The translations under genes were made by a program, and so were the position numbers. A stretch of 64,000 bases of DNA from Euphorbia lathyris. Lineage: Eukaryota > Streptophyta > Magnoliopsida > Malpighiales > Euphorbiaceae. The notes beneath the pieces were generated by a model that saw nothing but the letters and a program-made list of their open reading frames with translations, made no database searches and was not told the DNA's origin. Where the stretch lies: assembly GCF_963576675.1 (NCBI RefSeq), contig NC_088911.1:62147756-62211755 (forward strand). Reading direction: 5' to 3'. Position 1 is the stretch's first letter; every line of letters starts with the position of its first letter. Below, piece by piece: positions 11,085 through 23,189 of this stretch.

Positions 11085-11710
11085 ATTGCACTGAATCCTT
11101 TCTTCTGCAATCGAACAAGCAACATCTTCCATCCTTTCTCTGTGGAAATCTGGGATCCATTAAAGGACTTCCCTTTCCCTTCGTCAATCTTCTCTCAAGA
11201 TAATTCGGGTTTTGTTGGTACCCGAATCGACTGGAAAGAAACAGGAGAAGGACATGTGTTCAAGGCTGATCTTCTTGGCCTTAGGAAAGAAGAAGTGAAG
11301 GTGGAGATTGAGGATAACAGGGTGGGTGTGTGATTTTTATTTGGTGCTATAGGAAAAGTTTGAGGTTAATTTGATGGTTTTATGTGTAAATTAAAAGTTT
11401 AGGGTAAGAGACACTGCTACTTGTTTATATAATAAGTCAGTGGTAATGTCTCACCGTCTTATCTGATCTTATTTTAGGTCAGGTATGATACAAGGTGCTT
11501 CAGATCAGTGGAGAAAGGAATGTGGAGAAGGAAGATAAAAATGACACCTGGCATGGTGTTGAGCTCAATAGTGGTAAGTTCATGAGGAGGTTCAGGCTGC
11601 CGGAGAATGCAAAGACGGATACAGTGAATGCTGCAATGGAGAATGGAGTGCTTATTGTTACTGTTCCAATAGAGGAAGTCAAATGTTACTGTTCCATTGA
11701 AAAAATCTAG
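11085..11710 (+). pseudogene. class I cytosolic small heat-shock protein (HSP20/alpha-crystallin) pseudogene
   Basis: The translation reads [30 protein letters not shown], then [20 protein letters not shown] and [11 protein letters not shown], then [13 protein letters not shown]. These are the N-terminal and alpha-crystallin signatures of plant class I sHSPs (chaperones that hold unfolding proteins). The expected start Met is ATT at 11085 and no other in-frame ATG precedes the conserved part. The C-terminal tail after TVPIEEVK is replaced by unrelated residues and a stop at 11708-11710. Between the Arg codon ending at 11321 and GTG at 11495 lies a 173-bp GT...AG insert (11322-11494) whose removal restores the frame exactly. 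Class I genes usually lack introns. Probably a decayed copy. Confidence 0.85.
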
Positions 11711-12480
11711 CCTTTTATTTTAGTATTTTTATTTCCTTTTTTTTAAATTCAATTGAGTTTAAAGAGAGAAATTAACAAAGAGGAAAGAGAATGGAAAGAA
11801 AAAAGTTAAAAATTAAAAAGAGATGGAGAAGATAGTGTATTTGATTTTTATTTTTTATTTTGAGGTTTGTTTGTGATAATTAGATAATAAGGGGTGTTAA
11901 TTTATAAAATAAATAAATATAAGGACTAAATTAACTCTTTTTCCTTTGAATTTAACACCGTTAGTCAATTTGACATGTGTTTGCTAACGGAATGAATCTC
12001 AAGATACCAGTTTGTAAATTTTTAAACCACAAAGATGCCGATCGAAAACAGGTGTAACCACAAAGTTTATTTTTATACTTTTCCCAAAATTAAAATAAAT
12101 AAAATAAAAAACTAAAAGGTTGTCAAGGTTCTTTGACAGCTTTTTAAACTCTTCATCCCACTTGATGCATACTAAGTGACCGTTTGTTTCCATTTTTTTG
12201 AACTGCTTTTTTATCTTTCAAGTCTAAACATGAGACACAAAGCGTTTAGTAAAAATTTGAAACAACTGTTTTTTAGACAAAAATTAACTAATATTTGTTG
12301 TCTATCCGTAACAGCTAACAGCAAAAATAAATAGCAAACAGGAGCAGCCGAAACAAACGGTCCTAAGCCGATGAGGAAACTCTCTCCAATAACATCAAAT
12401 TAATTGAGGAGTTAATGACTTTTTTATTAATCCTTCACTAATATATTTATTTAGAACCGTTTAATTTTGTTGTTCCATAA
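11711..12480. other. intergenic, no gene seen
   Basis: AT-rich sequence downstream of the sHSP pseudogene. A TTAAA-rich stretch follows the stop. No open frame with recognisable protein similarity and no RNA gene was found. Confidence 0.6.
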
Positions 12481-12489
12481 TTAGTTTTA

Positions 12490-13082
12490 GGGTAATTAAT
12501 TTATTAGTCCCTATATTTTGACAAAACATATTGTTTAGTCCTTGTATTTTCAAAAACATACGGTAAGGTCCCTAACCTTTTTCTCGATGAACTGTTTAGT
12601 CCCTAACGTTTTTCTCGGTGAACTGTTTAGTCCTTGCCATTAGACTCTCATGAAGATTCTGTTAGTCAATTTGGATTTGAGTCAAAATCTATTTAAAATA
12701 AAAATGTAATGCCTTAACTACCCTTTACCACAAAATCAAATATATAATACCATTATCTTCATTATTTCTACATTCAATTCAAATGGGAAGAGTGAGGATG
12801 AGTGATTCGATTATGGGTTAGGGATTCAATCATTTCTCCATTTTTTTGTGAGCGCGAGTTATGAGAGAAAGACATATAGGTGTTAATTGCTTTTGACTGA
12901 TAAATAGTAAATGATAATTTAGTCATTTCCGAATTCATAAACGGTAAAAAATCTAACAAATAGACGGAAGGACTAAACAGTTCACCGAGAAAAAGGTTAG
13001 GGACCTTACCATATGTTTTTAAAAATACAGGGACTAAACAGTGTGTTTTGTCACAATATAAGGATTAATAAATTAATTATTC
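12490..13082. mobile_element. Mutator-type MITE with 9-bp target duplication
   Basis: The left arm, from 12490, contains TAATTAATTTATTAGTCC. It is the inverse of the right arm (GGATTAATAAATTAATTA, ending near 13079). The complementarity continues inward over GACTAAACAGTTCACCGAGA for more than 100 bp. Flanks are TTAGTTTTA at 12481-12489 and 13083-13091, a perfect 9-bp direct repeat typical of Mutator-like elements. There is no transposase inside. Length 593 bp. Confidence 0.88.
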
Positions 13083-13091
13083 TTAGTTTTA

Positions 13092-13724
13092 TGATAATCA
13101 AATAATAGAAGATGATAAGATTATTATTAGAGTTAACAAAAAGATGGTGTGTTGCAATTATTTTTATTTTGTATAATAATAACGAAAATAATAATACTCC
13201 ATGTTGTAATTATTTAAGTGCATCTCGTGTGCATAATCATATCTTAATGAATTCGAATGTCAAATCTTAGAATATTGGTAGAATGTCAAATTATCCATGT
13301 GCAAGTTCATATAATTATTAATTAATTAAATTATGATCCTTGACTAATAGCGAATAAAATAAACTCTTGCAACCCAAAATTTATTCTTAGTTAGAATTAG
13401 AATCCCGAATGAAGCAATTTCCTAGAACCACATTCTCAATTTTCTCAATTTTGGGAATTGGACTCGTAGACAGGCTTTTTCAAGATCTAGATACATGATG
13501 TATTGAAAAGTCAAAGGCGTGTTAGTCCAGAGTCTGATGACCAATAAGAAATTCGGCTTTCAAAATAAATGAAAACATCGGCTCACTGACCACCGAAAAA
13601 CCAAGTGTCAAGTATGTACACTCAAATATAGAGAAGCTTTATACGTGACGTACTCTTATTGAAAGACCGTGTTGTTCCAATAGAAGCCTAACATCTCAAA
13701 TAGTACAACACAATATGTAACAAC
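13092..13724. other. intergenic or decayed LTR, no gene seen
   Basis: AT-rich sequence without a supported gene. Its right part may include the remains of the gypsy 5' LTR, because a TATA-like CTTATAAATACAGGG follows at about 13726, but no matching 3' LTR is present to prove it. Confidence 0.45.
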
Positions 13725-14059
13725 TTATAAATACAGGGTTTGTAAACTTTATCGGGTATCCCAAAAACCCTAGCTTCCTTTCTGATTTTTCCTTCTCTTG
13801 ATTTGAGATTAAATTGGCTTAGACATCAAAGTACTTATGCCAAGCAGCCAACAACTCTTTTCTTCTGCAGATTCCAACGAGGATCTAGGGGATGAGTTTG
13901 AGCATCCAACTAACCAAAGTACATCAGAATATCAATTAGTACAGTGAGCATGGAGTTGAGATTCAATAATGAATACCCCCAACTCTGGTAATGAGCAGTA
14001 AGGGTGGAGTTTCTACGAAACCCATTAGCGGAACCCTTTGAGGAGGTAGATTTGGTAAA

Positions 14060-14902
14060 ATGAAACCAAGCGATGAAAAATCATCATCAAGGATCAACAA
14101 AGTTATGACAAGACTCGTTATGGAGCCGATGACCAAGCGAATATGTCGCTCGACAGCAAGACGATCAACCGATAAAAGTTTTCAATCACTTAATAATGAT
14201 TTCCGACTAGCTAATCCTATAGTCTATCATCACAAAGACATTTTGGTTCTCACCGTGATGATGAAAAGATACCCGATTAAATAAACATTATTAGACATAG
14301 GCAGCTCAATAAATGTCATTGCTCATAAGGTTTTCAAAAAACTGAGGGTAGATTCGACAAGGGTGGAGCTGGTCAGAGTGTCATTGATAGATCTTACATG
14401 CCATCAAATACCTATCCACGACCAAGTGATCATACAATGCCAATTCGGGGATGGAAATAGGGTATAGCAGGGCAATTGCGAGTTCACAATAATAAATCAG
14501 AAACTCCCGTAGAACATCATCATGGGAAGACCTTTCATGTCCGAGACAAACGTGATCATCTTGATGAGGTACCTAACTTTGCAGATCCCAATTGACAAAG
14601 GCTTGGCCATATCAGAGGGAAGCTAGAGGACGACTAAAGAAGCCTACACAACCTCGATACAGGATGTGGTAGAGGAGGAAAACACAGATAAACTCTGATC
14701 AGAACTAGTAGGAGGAATAGAACAATTCGTGATGGGCCGTGGACAAGAATTGCAGATAGCAAAGCACTTATAGTTTGGAAATCAAAGAGGAACTAGAGAA
14801 GGTGCCGGAGACAAAACAAGGGGTATTCAGATGGAATGTGGGAGACCTTAACAGGATAAGCCTAGAGGCCACGCCAAATAGGTTAAATGTCAATCAAGTT
14901 GC
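14060..14902 (+). pseudogene. gypsy gag-protease region, degenerate
   Basis: After a short open stretch, the frame reads LLDIGSSINVIAHKVFKKL, equivalent to the retroviral-type aspartic protease motif (usually DTGSS). IIMGRPFMSETNVI matches the ILGRP block that follows the protease in plant gypsy polyproteins. Several stop codons interrupt it. The piece ends at NRLNVNQV, where the solo LTR is inserted; the polyprotein resumes at 16763. Confidence 0.7.
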
Positions 14903-16762
14903 TGATAGGGACGTTTTATCCCTATCTTTTGGGATAATTTACGGTTTATTTTTTAAGCTAAATTATTAGGTTTAGTGCTATTTTTATGCATATTTCAAAA
15001 AAAATTAATAACAAGTAATAAATTATGTACCTTTAGTTAATTTTCGTCATTTTGAATAAATAAAATAAATAAATAAGTCAAGTAATCTCGGTGTTCATAA
15101 CTGTGCTTTGTAGGATAAACGTATGAGACGGAAAAGGAGATGAAAAAACGTCCACGTGGAGCGTAACATGTACCACACGGAGCTTAAATTAGTGAGAAGT
15201 GTTTGATAAACGTCAGAAACTCATTCACGCGGAGCGTGACCCTTTCCACGAGGAGCTTGGACCCTTTAGAGGACAAAAATATGACTTCAGAATCTCATCC
15301 ACGCGGGGCTTGGGATATTCCACGCGGAGCTTGAGGTGTCAGGTCACCTTGTTCATATTGAGGACAGATTTGACACATTTTTGTACTTTCATCGTATCTC
15401 CCTCATACGAACTCGGATTGAGGCGATTCAAAATGTGTTGGAAAGCTTATAGAAAGATGTACAAGTGACTAATAAAGGCATCTCCAACTTCGCAGCGTAA
15501 CAGGCTCAAATAATTAATCTAAGTTGCTGGACGTGTTGAAGCTTAGGAAATCTTTCATGGGTATGAAATATGCAAGGGAGAAAATAAGCAAATAATGGAG
15601 CATCATATGCTTCATTATTCTACATCAAATTCAAAGTCTTCCTACCACTTTTACACACATTCAAAGTCTCCCTTCACATTCAAAGTCTTCTCTCCACATT
15701 CAAAGTCTTCTCACTTAATGCAATTACAAATTATGACCCAAGCTTGATTTATGTATATATAGGAGTGCTTGGCACTCATTTAGGGATAGAGATTTATATG
15801 GAGATTTTTGTGTGAGAAAACTCTATCAAATTCAGATTTTGTATACTAAAACTCTACCACCTTGAGAGCTTGTATATTTATTCCGTCACTCTGTCGAAGT
15901 TCCGTTCCATCCTCTTCCACCAAGCTCGAGAGTTCCACCTCCAAGTCCTAAGAGACGGCTTTGAGTCTGGTTGGCTAGTTCCAAGGGCCGATTCTTCTTC
16001 CCTTCCTACTTGTTAATTAGCTTGCATTCTTCCTATGTACTAGGCTTGGTTGTATTCCGCATTTACGCATTTACGCATTCCACATTTATGATATATGATT
16101 TGCAATTTCCGTTTCTCTATACGTGTTGGTATTTATTGCTTGTTTTGATATTCCTAATTAATTGATTATTGTGTAGAGGGATGCGAATCCCGAAAACTTT
16201 TGGGAGCCATATAGGAGTTGCCTTACCGGAATTGACAACCCGAAAACCGTAGGAATTGACAAGCCACGGAACTTACGGGCCCTAGTTTCTGATCCCTCGT
16301 ATTAGATACGCCTTTAAGAGGAACCACATAATCTAAGCACTTCATGGGTCGATCGGTCTGCACATAGTCATCTTTGCAAGAGTAAATTATCATTCATATA
16401 TGTTCAGAACTATTGTTTCTTATATATTATAACTTATCGTCACATGTATCACTTCTTTAGAGTTTGAGTTATATAAATCTGTCTCACCATAGTTTAGGAG
16501 TAGTTTGTAGTTGTCACCCAAACCAAACTAAAGTATTCACCGCTTAGATAACGAATAGAACCGAGTAGTTTAATACTTGTTGATATAAATCCCATGGATT
16601 CGATACCCGGTCTTAATCGGATTTATTACTTGATGCGACGGGGTACACTTTCCCCTACGTAGCGTCTAGTAGAACTAAAGAACCTAGAAAGATTATAACC
16701 GTAACACACACATAATAGCAACAATAGTAGTTTAACCGCTACACTGCTAGATACGCGCATCA
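14903..16762. mobile_element. solo LTR inserted into the gypsy element
   Basis: The insert begins TGATAGGGACG and ends CGCGCATCA, so its termini are TGAT...ATCA. It is flanked by a perfect 5-bp direct repeat GTTGC (14898-14902 and 16763-16767). The gypsy polyprotein continues directly across when it is removed. No protein domain is seen in its 1860 bp; the open stretches inside it are chance. It contains repeated CCACGCGGAGC-like phrases near 15160-15330. Strand and family are not certain. Confidence 0.85.
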
Positions 16763-17643
16763 GTTGCCATACCAGTAAACCAAAAGAAAGGAATCACACG
16801 TCAGAGAAACAAAAAGCAATAGAATAAGAGGTCAAAATTTTGCTCGATGTAGGTTTCATTAAAGAAAATGTGTACCCCATATGGTTGGAAAATATGGCAT
16901 TGGTGAAAAACTTGAGTGGCACATATAAAACATGTGTAGATTTCACGGACCTAAACAAGGCATGTCCAAAAGACAAGTATCCACTATATAGTATAGGTCA
17001 TATAGTTGATTCAATATCTAGTCATAAAGTCTACTCATGCATGGATGTGATGATGGACTAACACAATATACAAATGGATACAAATGATGCAAATCAGACA
17101 TCATTCACGACAAACTAGGGCACATACAATTACAAGATAATTCCAGTTGGTCTAAAAAACGTGGGGTCAACATATCAAAGTGTAGTAAATAAGTTTTTTT
17201 TGCAAACCAAATTGAGTAGAAATATGGTGGTATATGTCGATGACATGCTGATTAAGAGCAAATGTTCCACTGACCACCCAAGGTACATCAAAGACACCTT
17301 CAACGCCATTAAGGAATATGGTCTTATACTGAATATGTCTTTGAAGTGAGCGCTGGAAAATTCCTTAGCTATATGATTAGCCAGAAAAGGTTAGCACCCA
17401 ATTCAAAAAAGATAAAAGCAATATTGGACATGAAAGCCCCAAAAGCCCGAATGAGGTGTAAAAGTTGAATGGGCATATCATAAACCTTAGAAGATTCATG
17501 TCATGCTCCGAAAAGAGAAATATACCATTTTACAAAGCCGTAAAAGAAGATAACCAGTTTAAGTGGAACACTGAGTGTCAATCAGCTTTTGAAGATATCA
17601 AGAGGTTCCTTTCCACTCTACCATTAATGCTCGGCCAGAAGAA
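16763..17643 (+). pseudogene. gypsy reverse transcriptase, degenerate
   Basis: Readable blocks are VGFIKENVYPIWLENMALVK, TCVDFTDLNKACPKDKYPL, SHKVYSCMDV and VGLKNVGSTYQSVVNKFF. Then come MVVYVDDMLIKS (the catalytic YVDD) and an RNase H connection (FMSCSEKRNIPFYKAVK, FKWNTECQSAFEDIK). Stops and a frameshift after MDVMMD show it is inactive. The 3' end is lost where the next LTR-like sequence begins. Confidence 0.85.
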
Positions 17644-17962
17644 TGTTGGTGTGCCCTAGTTCTTACGCATTGGTTCTGGACTATATATTAAACATTATGT
17701 ATATTGTTGGAATACATTGTATAAGTGTTATTTGAATAAAAGACATTAATTCATTCTATTTATATCTTGTGTTATAAACATAAATAAAGTATTCGTTGAT
17801 TGTTAATCATAAACCTATCTGAGGCTTGTTCTATTCGTGGGAATGAAGATAACCAAAGGTTTATACGTCCAATTTCTGTGCAGTAGTGTTGAATATACAA
17901 CTGCAATACTTGTATAGTCAGATAGTGGACGTGTCATTGATCTTTCTATATGTAGAACTATA
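17644..17962. repeat. LTR-like sequence split by copia copy B (left part)
   Basis: The gypsy frame stops abruptly at TGTTGGTGTGCCC, a TG start in LTR style. The sequence runs AT-rich up to the CTATA target site of copy B and should continue from 29556. No protein is recognisable. Family unknown; it could also be the edge of another class of element. Confidence 0.4.
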
Positions 17963-19276
17963 TGTTGGTCCCGTGTAACGTGACAAGATTAGTTCCAATG
18001 GGGGGATAGGAACTATTCAAAAAATTTGTCCGTTAAGGCTGACTTCTTTTCTTTAAGAAAAGGTTTACACAGCAGTGCTGAGTAGTTTAAGACACAAGCT
18101 TAGTCAACTGGTGACTAAGTCTGTCTCTTTTCTTGAGTCAGGAGATAGCACTTGAGTCTATTCCTGAACTCAGCTTCTCAATGCACTTAACTTAGTGTGA
18201 GTTCGTTACTTAGTCAGTTTTATAGCAAGCAATATATAAAGGAGTTAAGGGTTAGAAATATGTTACTCAGCAGACATATCCTGGTTCGGCCTCTCCGCCT
18301 ACGTCCAGTCCCAGGAACTCGTTCCGAGCTTTTTGAATCCTCTACTGAGCTCTTTAAAGGTAGAGCACGAAACCTTTTACAATAGAAGTTGAGTATACAA
18401 GAGTACCTTCCTCTATTCCTCTACTCACTCCTATTACTACAGCTGAGTACTATAACCGAGTACTCGGCTTCTCCTTTCTATACTTCTAGAAATGATAAGT
18501 GTTTGTCCTAAACAACAATTGCTAAGACACTTTAGATGAATAAAATCACTCTAGAATTTTACACAAGACTGGAGTTGGTGTAAGATTTGCTTTGCTTTTC
18601 TCACAGAACTTCAAGTATCAATTTGGTCAGCGTTTCGACTTGATTGAAGATCTGCATCGAATGAAGCATTTGAGTGGCCTATTTATAGTGACACTTGAGG
18701 CACCGATGATTTCGAATTTCGAAATAACCATTGGAGTAAAACGGCTTCCTGTCGCTTTCACTCAGTACGTGCTCAGCGTCCTCGGCCAATCATATTCTTG
18801 TATCTTCTGTCTTCGCCAGTACTCAGCAGCTTTTCGTCAGATGAAACAGAATGTTCCCACATTTATGGCAAAGTCTTCCAGACAGCTTCCTGCGCCTTTT
18901 GAGCTTTACCCAAAGTAGAAATACTTTGTCTCCAAGTTTATTCTGTTCTGCCGCTGACTTGTACTTCTTGTTGTTCAACTCAGCAGCTTCATCTTGAAGC
19001 TATTGGTAGAAGGCTTCTCGATCCTTCTTGTTGCTGGGCTTATGTCTTACTTAGTACGACGGCGTTTTGAGTCTACTTGGGCCGTGAGGCTTTGACTTTC
19101 TTTTTATGGGCCTTGGGTCCATTTAGCTAATTGGCTTATTAATCAAATAACTCAACATTGAACAAACACATTAGTATGAATAAATCAAAGCATTTAAATT
19201 TAATGTGTTGGAATATTTTTATCATTCACATAAATAATTTTGTCAAATCAAAATCATGTGGAAAGGTGTTTCAACA
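17963..19276 (-). repeat. 3' LTR of copia copy B
   Basis: Begins TGTTGGTCCCGTG and ends GTTTCAACA on the plus strand, with correct TG...CA termini. It carries a CTATTTATA complement of the TATA box near 18678. It is the same length as the partner LTR at 28237-29550. Confidence 0.95.
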
Positions 19277-19279
19277 AAC

Positions 19280-19290
19280 TCCCCCATTTT
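19280..19290 (-). other. polypurine tract of copia copy B
   Basis: The complement of AAAATGGGGGAG lies immediately next to the LTR end, matching the tract of copy A at 8841. Confidence 0.85.
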
Positions 19291-19781
19291 GATGTTGGCA
19301 AAAATATTCAATAAGGAACTCAGTGTTGAGCTCCCCCATGATGATTGACCGACTCTTAACTTCTTAAGATTCTCCCCCGTAAGGGTTGAGCCGCTGACTT
19401 AGTTTTACTTTAAGCATTTTAAGGTTTAATCAAGTAAGTCTAAAGTCAGTGTTCTTAGGTCAGTTCTTGGACCAGGCTTATTTCACTCAGTTTCGATATA
19501 AAGTTAAGCGAAAGATTAAGTTCAAATATTAGAGTTAGCTGAGTGAGTTAATTGAGGCTGAGTAGTTTTACTCAGTGGCCAAGTACATGATTAATTCAAT
19601 GTTGTCAAGCTTTAGTTACTTTGTTCAATTCAAATAAGAGACATGTCAGACAAGTCATGAATTTAGATCAACATAGCATATAGGCATAAGGTGATAATCA
19701 GATAACACAGATAATTTAATGAAGATACGTTAGTATTTAGAACGCAACATAACATAAGCAAGTACACAAGGTTACAAATAT

Positions 19782-22700
19782 CTATCGCCTAATGTTGACA
19801 GACACTTGGTTAGACTTGGTCTTGGGTTGTTGCTGGGGTTGAGTGCTAGGAGGCTGTGGTTGGGTGCTAGGAGGGACAACTGAAGAAGTGGAACCAGGAT
19901 GTTATTTCTTTTGTTGAGTTCCAGCTGGATGTTTATCTTTCTCCCCCTTTTTGCCAGCATCAACGAGCTGAGGGACAGCTGCATAAAACTTCCCTTGTTC
20001 AACAGCACGAGTTAGTAGGGCGGAATTCTACTGGAGTTGAGCCGTACTGTGCTTGAGCCCGTCAAATACCTTGATCCCACCAGCCATGTTGGACACCGGA
20101 ATGTCCATATGAGAACTGATGACGCTGAGTATAAATTGAAGGGACTTGCCCATCCAGCTCACGGTGTCGATCATCATGGCGTAGGACTGATGGTACATTT
20201 TGAGCAGGCTAGCGTCATAATGGTGTCGCTGGTTAGATTGATGTGTGACATGGTCATAAGTTGCCTTAGCAAGTTGAAAAATCTCAGATGTCTTGGCCTG
20301 TTCAGTTTGCATCTCTTCTCTTGATAAATTGAGCATGCGAATGGATTCAGCAATTTGCTCGATTGTGCATTGAGAGGAAGAGGCAACTAATTCTCGAGTT
20401 GTGGTCAACTCAGTTAAGACTTGAATAAGTTGAGCTAACTTAGCCACATCAGAGTTGGCGGCAGTTAAGGCGTTGAGTTTCCCTTCAATTGTGTCCATAT
20501 GTTGCACCATGTGCAAGTGAAGGTTTGCCATTTTGGTAGCGAACTCTTGCTTCGGCTACTGAGCTACCATTTCAGTCAGCACACATAAGAGCTCATTGAG
20601 GCCTTTTAGTTCAGTGAGGAGTTGAGTGATGGTGCTCAGTTGTATAGGCTCCGCTGAACTGCGCTCAATATAAGTTCCATGAGTGCTTTGTATTTCTGCG
20701 ATGAGTTCCTGGCCAGCTTGTAAGATTCGTTTCCCAGACTGGGAAGAAGTCAAGAACTGCAGAGGATAAGTTTGAGAAGTTTCAGGAACTGAGTTTTGGT
20801 TGGCGATAGGTGGTTGTTCATCTGAATGCACACCAGAATTAGAGTTGCCCTTTGGATCAGGTGAGGTTTGAGCAACTTGAGTTGCAAACTGAGTGGTGTG
20901 ATCCGCTGCAGGAATTGATACATTGTCTGACTGTTCTAAAAGAGAGTTGAGTGGTGCCGTTACATTGTCTACGTGCTCAGTGTCAGTCGGGAGCTGAACA
21001 TTGACTTGAGGAGGAGTCAGCTCGAGATTGTCCTGAGCAGGAGATTTCTCCAGTGTATGTTCATTCTTTTGAACAACGGGTTCATCGATCACTTGCTTTG
21101 ATGAGCTGGTAGCAGCGGTCTTGGCAGACTTTTGACCTTGAGGAGCTTCAGCTTCGACATGTTCCTGACTCTTAGAAACAGAGGCTTGTTTTTCCTTGAC
21201 TGGTGAGGGCTTGGTAATAGGCTTAGAGAAAAAGTTGAAGTCCAAGTCAGTCAAATTTACGATAGGTTCATGGAGAGGTGAGTCATCCAGTATATCAAAC
21301 ACTGGAGGTTTGTGTGCCTTCTTCTTATATCATTTGTCACTGTCATCTTTAGAAAGGTTTGAAGAAAGGAGTTGGTCAGTGGTGCTTGGTGACATAAGAT
21401 GGACTTGCTCAGCGTTATTAGTAGTGGTGTCAATAGTTGACTCATCTCGTGGCTCAGTAGCTGGATTCTTCATCTGCTCAGCGGAGACAGATTGTTTTTG
21501 TTGATTGTTTGAAGGTTGAGTTCTTTCAGTAGATTCCTGAGTTCGCAGAAAGAAGGAATCCTTTGGAACGTATACATCCAGAGGAATTACATCCAACGGT
21601 GTAACTCCAGAAACCCTCTTCCTCTTTAGGGGTGACTCAGTTTTCTCTTGTTCATCTTCAGTTTCTTGAACAATGGCAGGTCGTTTTTGGGCAGCTTTGG
21701 TAGGTTGAGGTTTCTTTTTGATTGACTCAGCGGGAGATGAGTTAGCCATAACAACTTTTAGGTGTTTGACAGTTTGGAGTGTGGGTTCTGCCTTTCTCTT
21801 CTTTCCTTTACCGGTCGGCTCAGCTTCCTCTTCAGCTTCAATCACCGCATCCTTTCCTTTCTTTGATTTAAAGGGAAGACTGTGTGCAAGTTTAGTGAGA
21901 TCTTCAATGGTGATTTCCATACCTAATATGCTTTCCTCATTCTTAAAGCTGATTTTGTGATCCCTAAGAATTTCGGTAATGAGTGAGCCCATTCGAAGTG
22001 CTCCAATGCTTCGTTGTATAGCCCCGATCAGGAACACAGGCATGTTCAGGGGTTTGTAGTTGAGCATATGCCATAAGAAGCATTGCTCGAAGTTGGAGGC
22101 AGAGGATGTGGCGTTGACCTTTGGATAGATGTAGTTGGTCAATAGGTAGTGGGCGTGCCTCTGATGCTGAGTAAGCGAAGTGCAAGAGACTTCCCCTACA
22201 TGCCCTTCAGGTTTACAAAAAGTAGAGGTGTACTTAACCTTCTTGTAGTCATTTGTTCTTCTCAACTCAGCTCCCTCGTCCTTCAAGTTTAGAAGGATGG
22301 CTAGATATGAACGGTTGATGATGATTTGCTTCTTGTTGATGTAAGTGACCATAAAATCAATATCGTCCGTGGCAACCAGCAGATTGGAGTAGAACTCGGT
22401 TACAAGCCTTGGGTAGGTCAGCCCGTTTAAGGAGAATAGTTTGGTCCCTCCGTTCTTGGATATCCAGTCACTGTAAGGTTTCACAGTCTCTATGAAGCTT
22501 TTTGAGAACCATCGTGAAGCTACAACGTCTAAGCCTTCAACGTCGGAGTATACGGATCGAAAGGTTCTCTCCTCAGGTTCCTTAGTTTTCTTACCCTTGT
22601 CCTTCTTCTTTTTCTTTGAAGGAGTTGAGTGCTCGGTGTGAGGATCAACACCGAGAATGCTGACCTCGTCCATGGGTTGGTCATGCTGACCATGTCCAGT

Positions 22701-22814
22701 ATGAGCCTCATCTTCTGGAGTATCAACGTACTCTTGCTCAGGTGGAGAACTGGGGTTGATGTCTGAGCGATTATCTTCATATTGGTCACCAGAGACATTT
22801 TGGTAATCAGACAT
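19782..22814 (-). pseudogene. copia copy B: third ORF (env-like position; plant transposon protein domain), with stops
   Basis: One frame of 1010 codons begins MSDYQNVSGDQYEDNR and is open for its first 494 codons. It then has stops at 21330 (CGA to TGA by comparison with copy A), 20556 (CAG to TAG), 20028 and 19902, before the terminal TAG at 19782-19784. It has the Lys-rich patch KKKKKDKGKK, the globular block (SRWFSKSF, SYLAILLNLKDEGAELRR, SNFEQCFLWHMLNYKPLNM) and basic NLS-like patches (KGKKRKAE, KRKR). The tail is long, Gln/Ser-rich and helix-prone. It is the better-preserved copy of this ORF. Function is unknown; I see no evidence for a membrane glycoprotein. Confidence 0.82.
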
Positions 22815-22923
22815 GGTGTTCTTGAGAGTTTTTCTGAGAAGATTTGAAGTTCAGAAGTTTAGAGAGAGAGAAGGTTCGAGTGCGAATTTCAAGCGTAGAA
22901 AGTGAATAGTGAGAAAACATTCA

Positions 22924-22932
22924 CTATTTATA
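22924..22932 (-). promoter_or_regulatory. putative internal TATA box for the third ORF (copy B)
   Basis: TATAAATAG on the minus strand lies 110-118 bp upstream of the ATG at 22814, the same spacing as in copy A. A pyrimidine-rich leader including CTACGCTTGAAA follows in both copies. Confidence 0.5.
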
Positions 22933-23189
22933 GACGATGGATGATGACTTGATAGGTTGGATGGAACGGTGGGAATTTGAACCGTCGAAGGTCAGTTATC
23001 ACTAACATTAATTGCGAGAAACGTCGCATGCTTTTACTAATGATGGCACTTACGTCATCCTAGAGACTACGTAAATACGCGTGCAAACCTTAATTGTGCA
23101 AGCTGCATTACTCAGCGACATAGTTACTCATCCGTTCAAGTTCTGAGTGTATAAAGCAGTTTTAGTTCATTGTGTGGTAATGAGTACTC

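Larger units (their letters stand above)
13725..17643 (+). mobile_element. decayed Ty3/gypsy element (Tat-like), interrupted by a solo LTR
   Basis: A TATAAATACAGGG promoter-like site and a leader with ACAGTGAGCATGGAG are followed by a degenerate protease region and, after a 1.86-kb insert, a degenerate reverse transcriptase with TDLNKACPKD and VVYVDDM. TDLNKACPKD is typical of the Tat lineage of plant gypsy elements. The second gypsy element, at about 35.5-39.4 kb, has a similar leader (GCAGTGAGCGTGGAG). Many stops and frameshifts are present. The 3' part is cut off by an LTR-like sequence starting at 17644. The left boundary is uncertain. Confidence 0.75.

Noticed and set aside
15199..16165. 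Open frames of 64-89 codons within the solo LTR
   Set aside because: They show no domain and lie inside a non-coding LTR bounded by target duplications.
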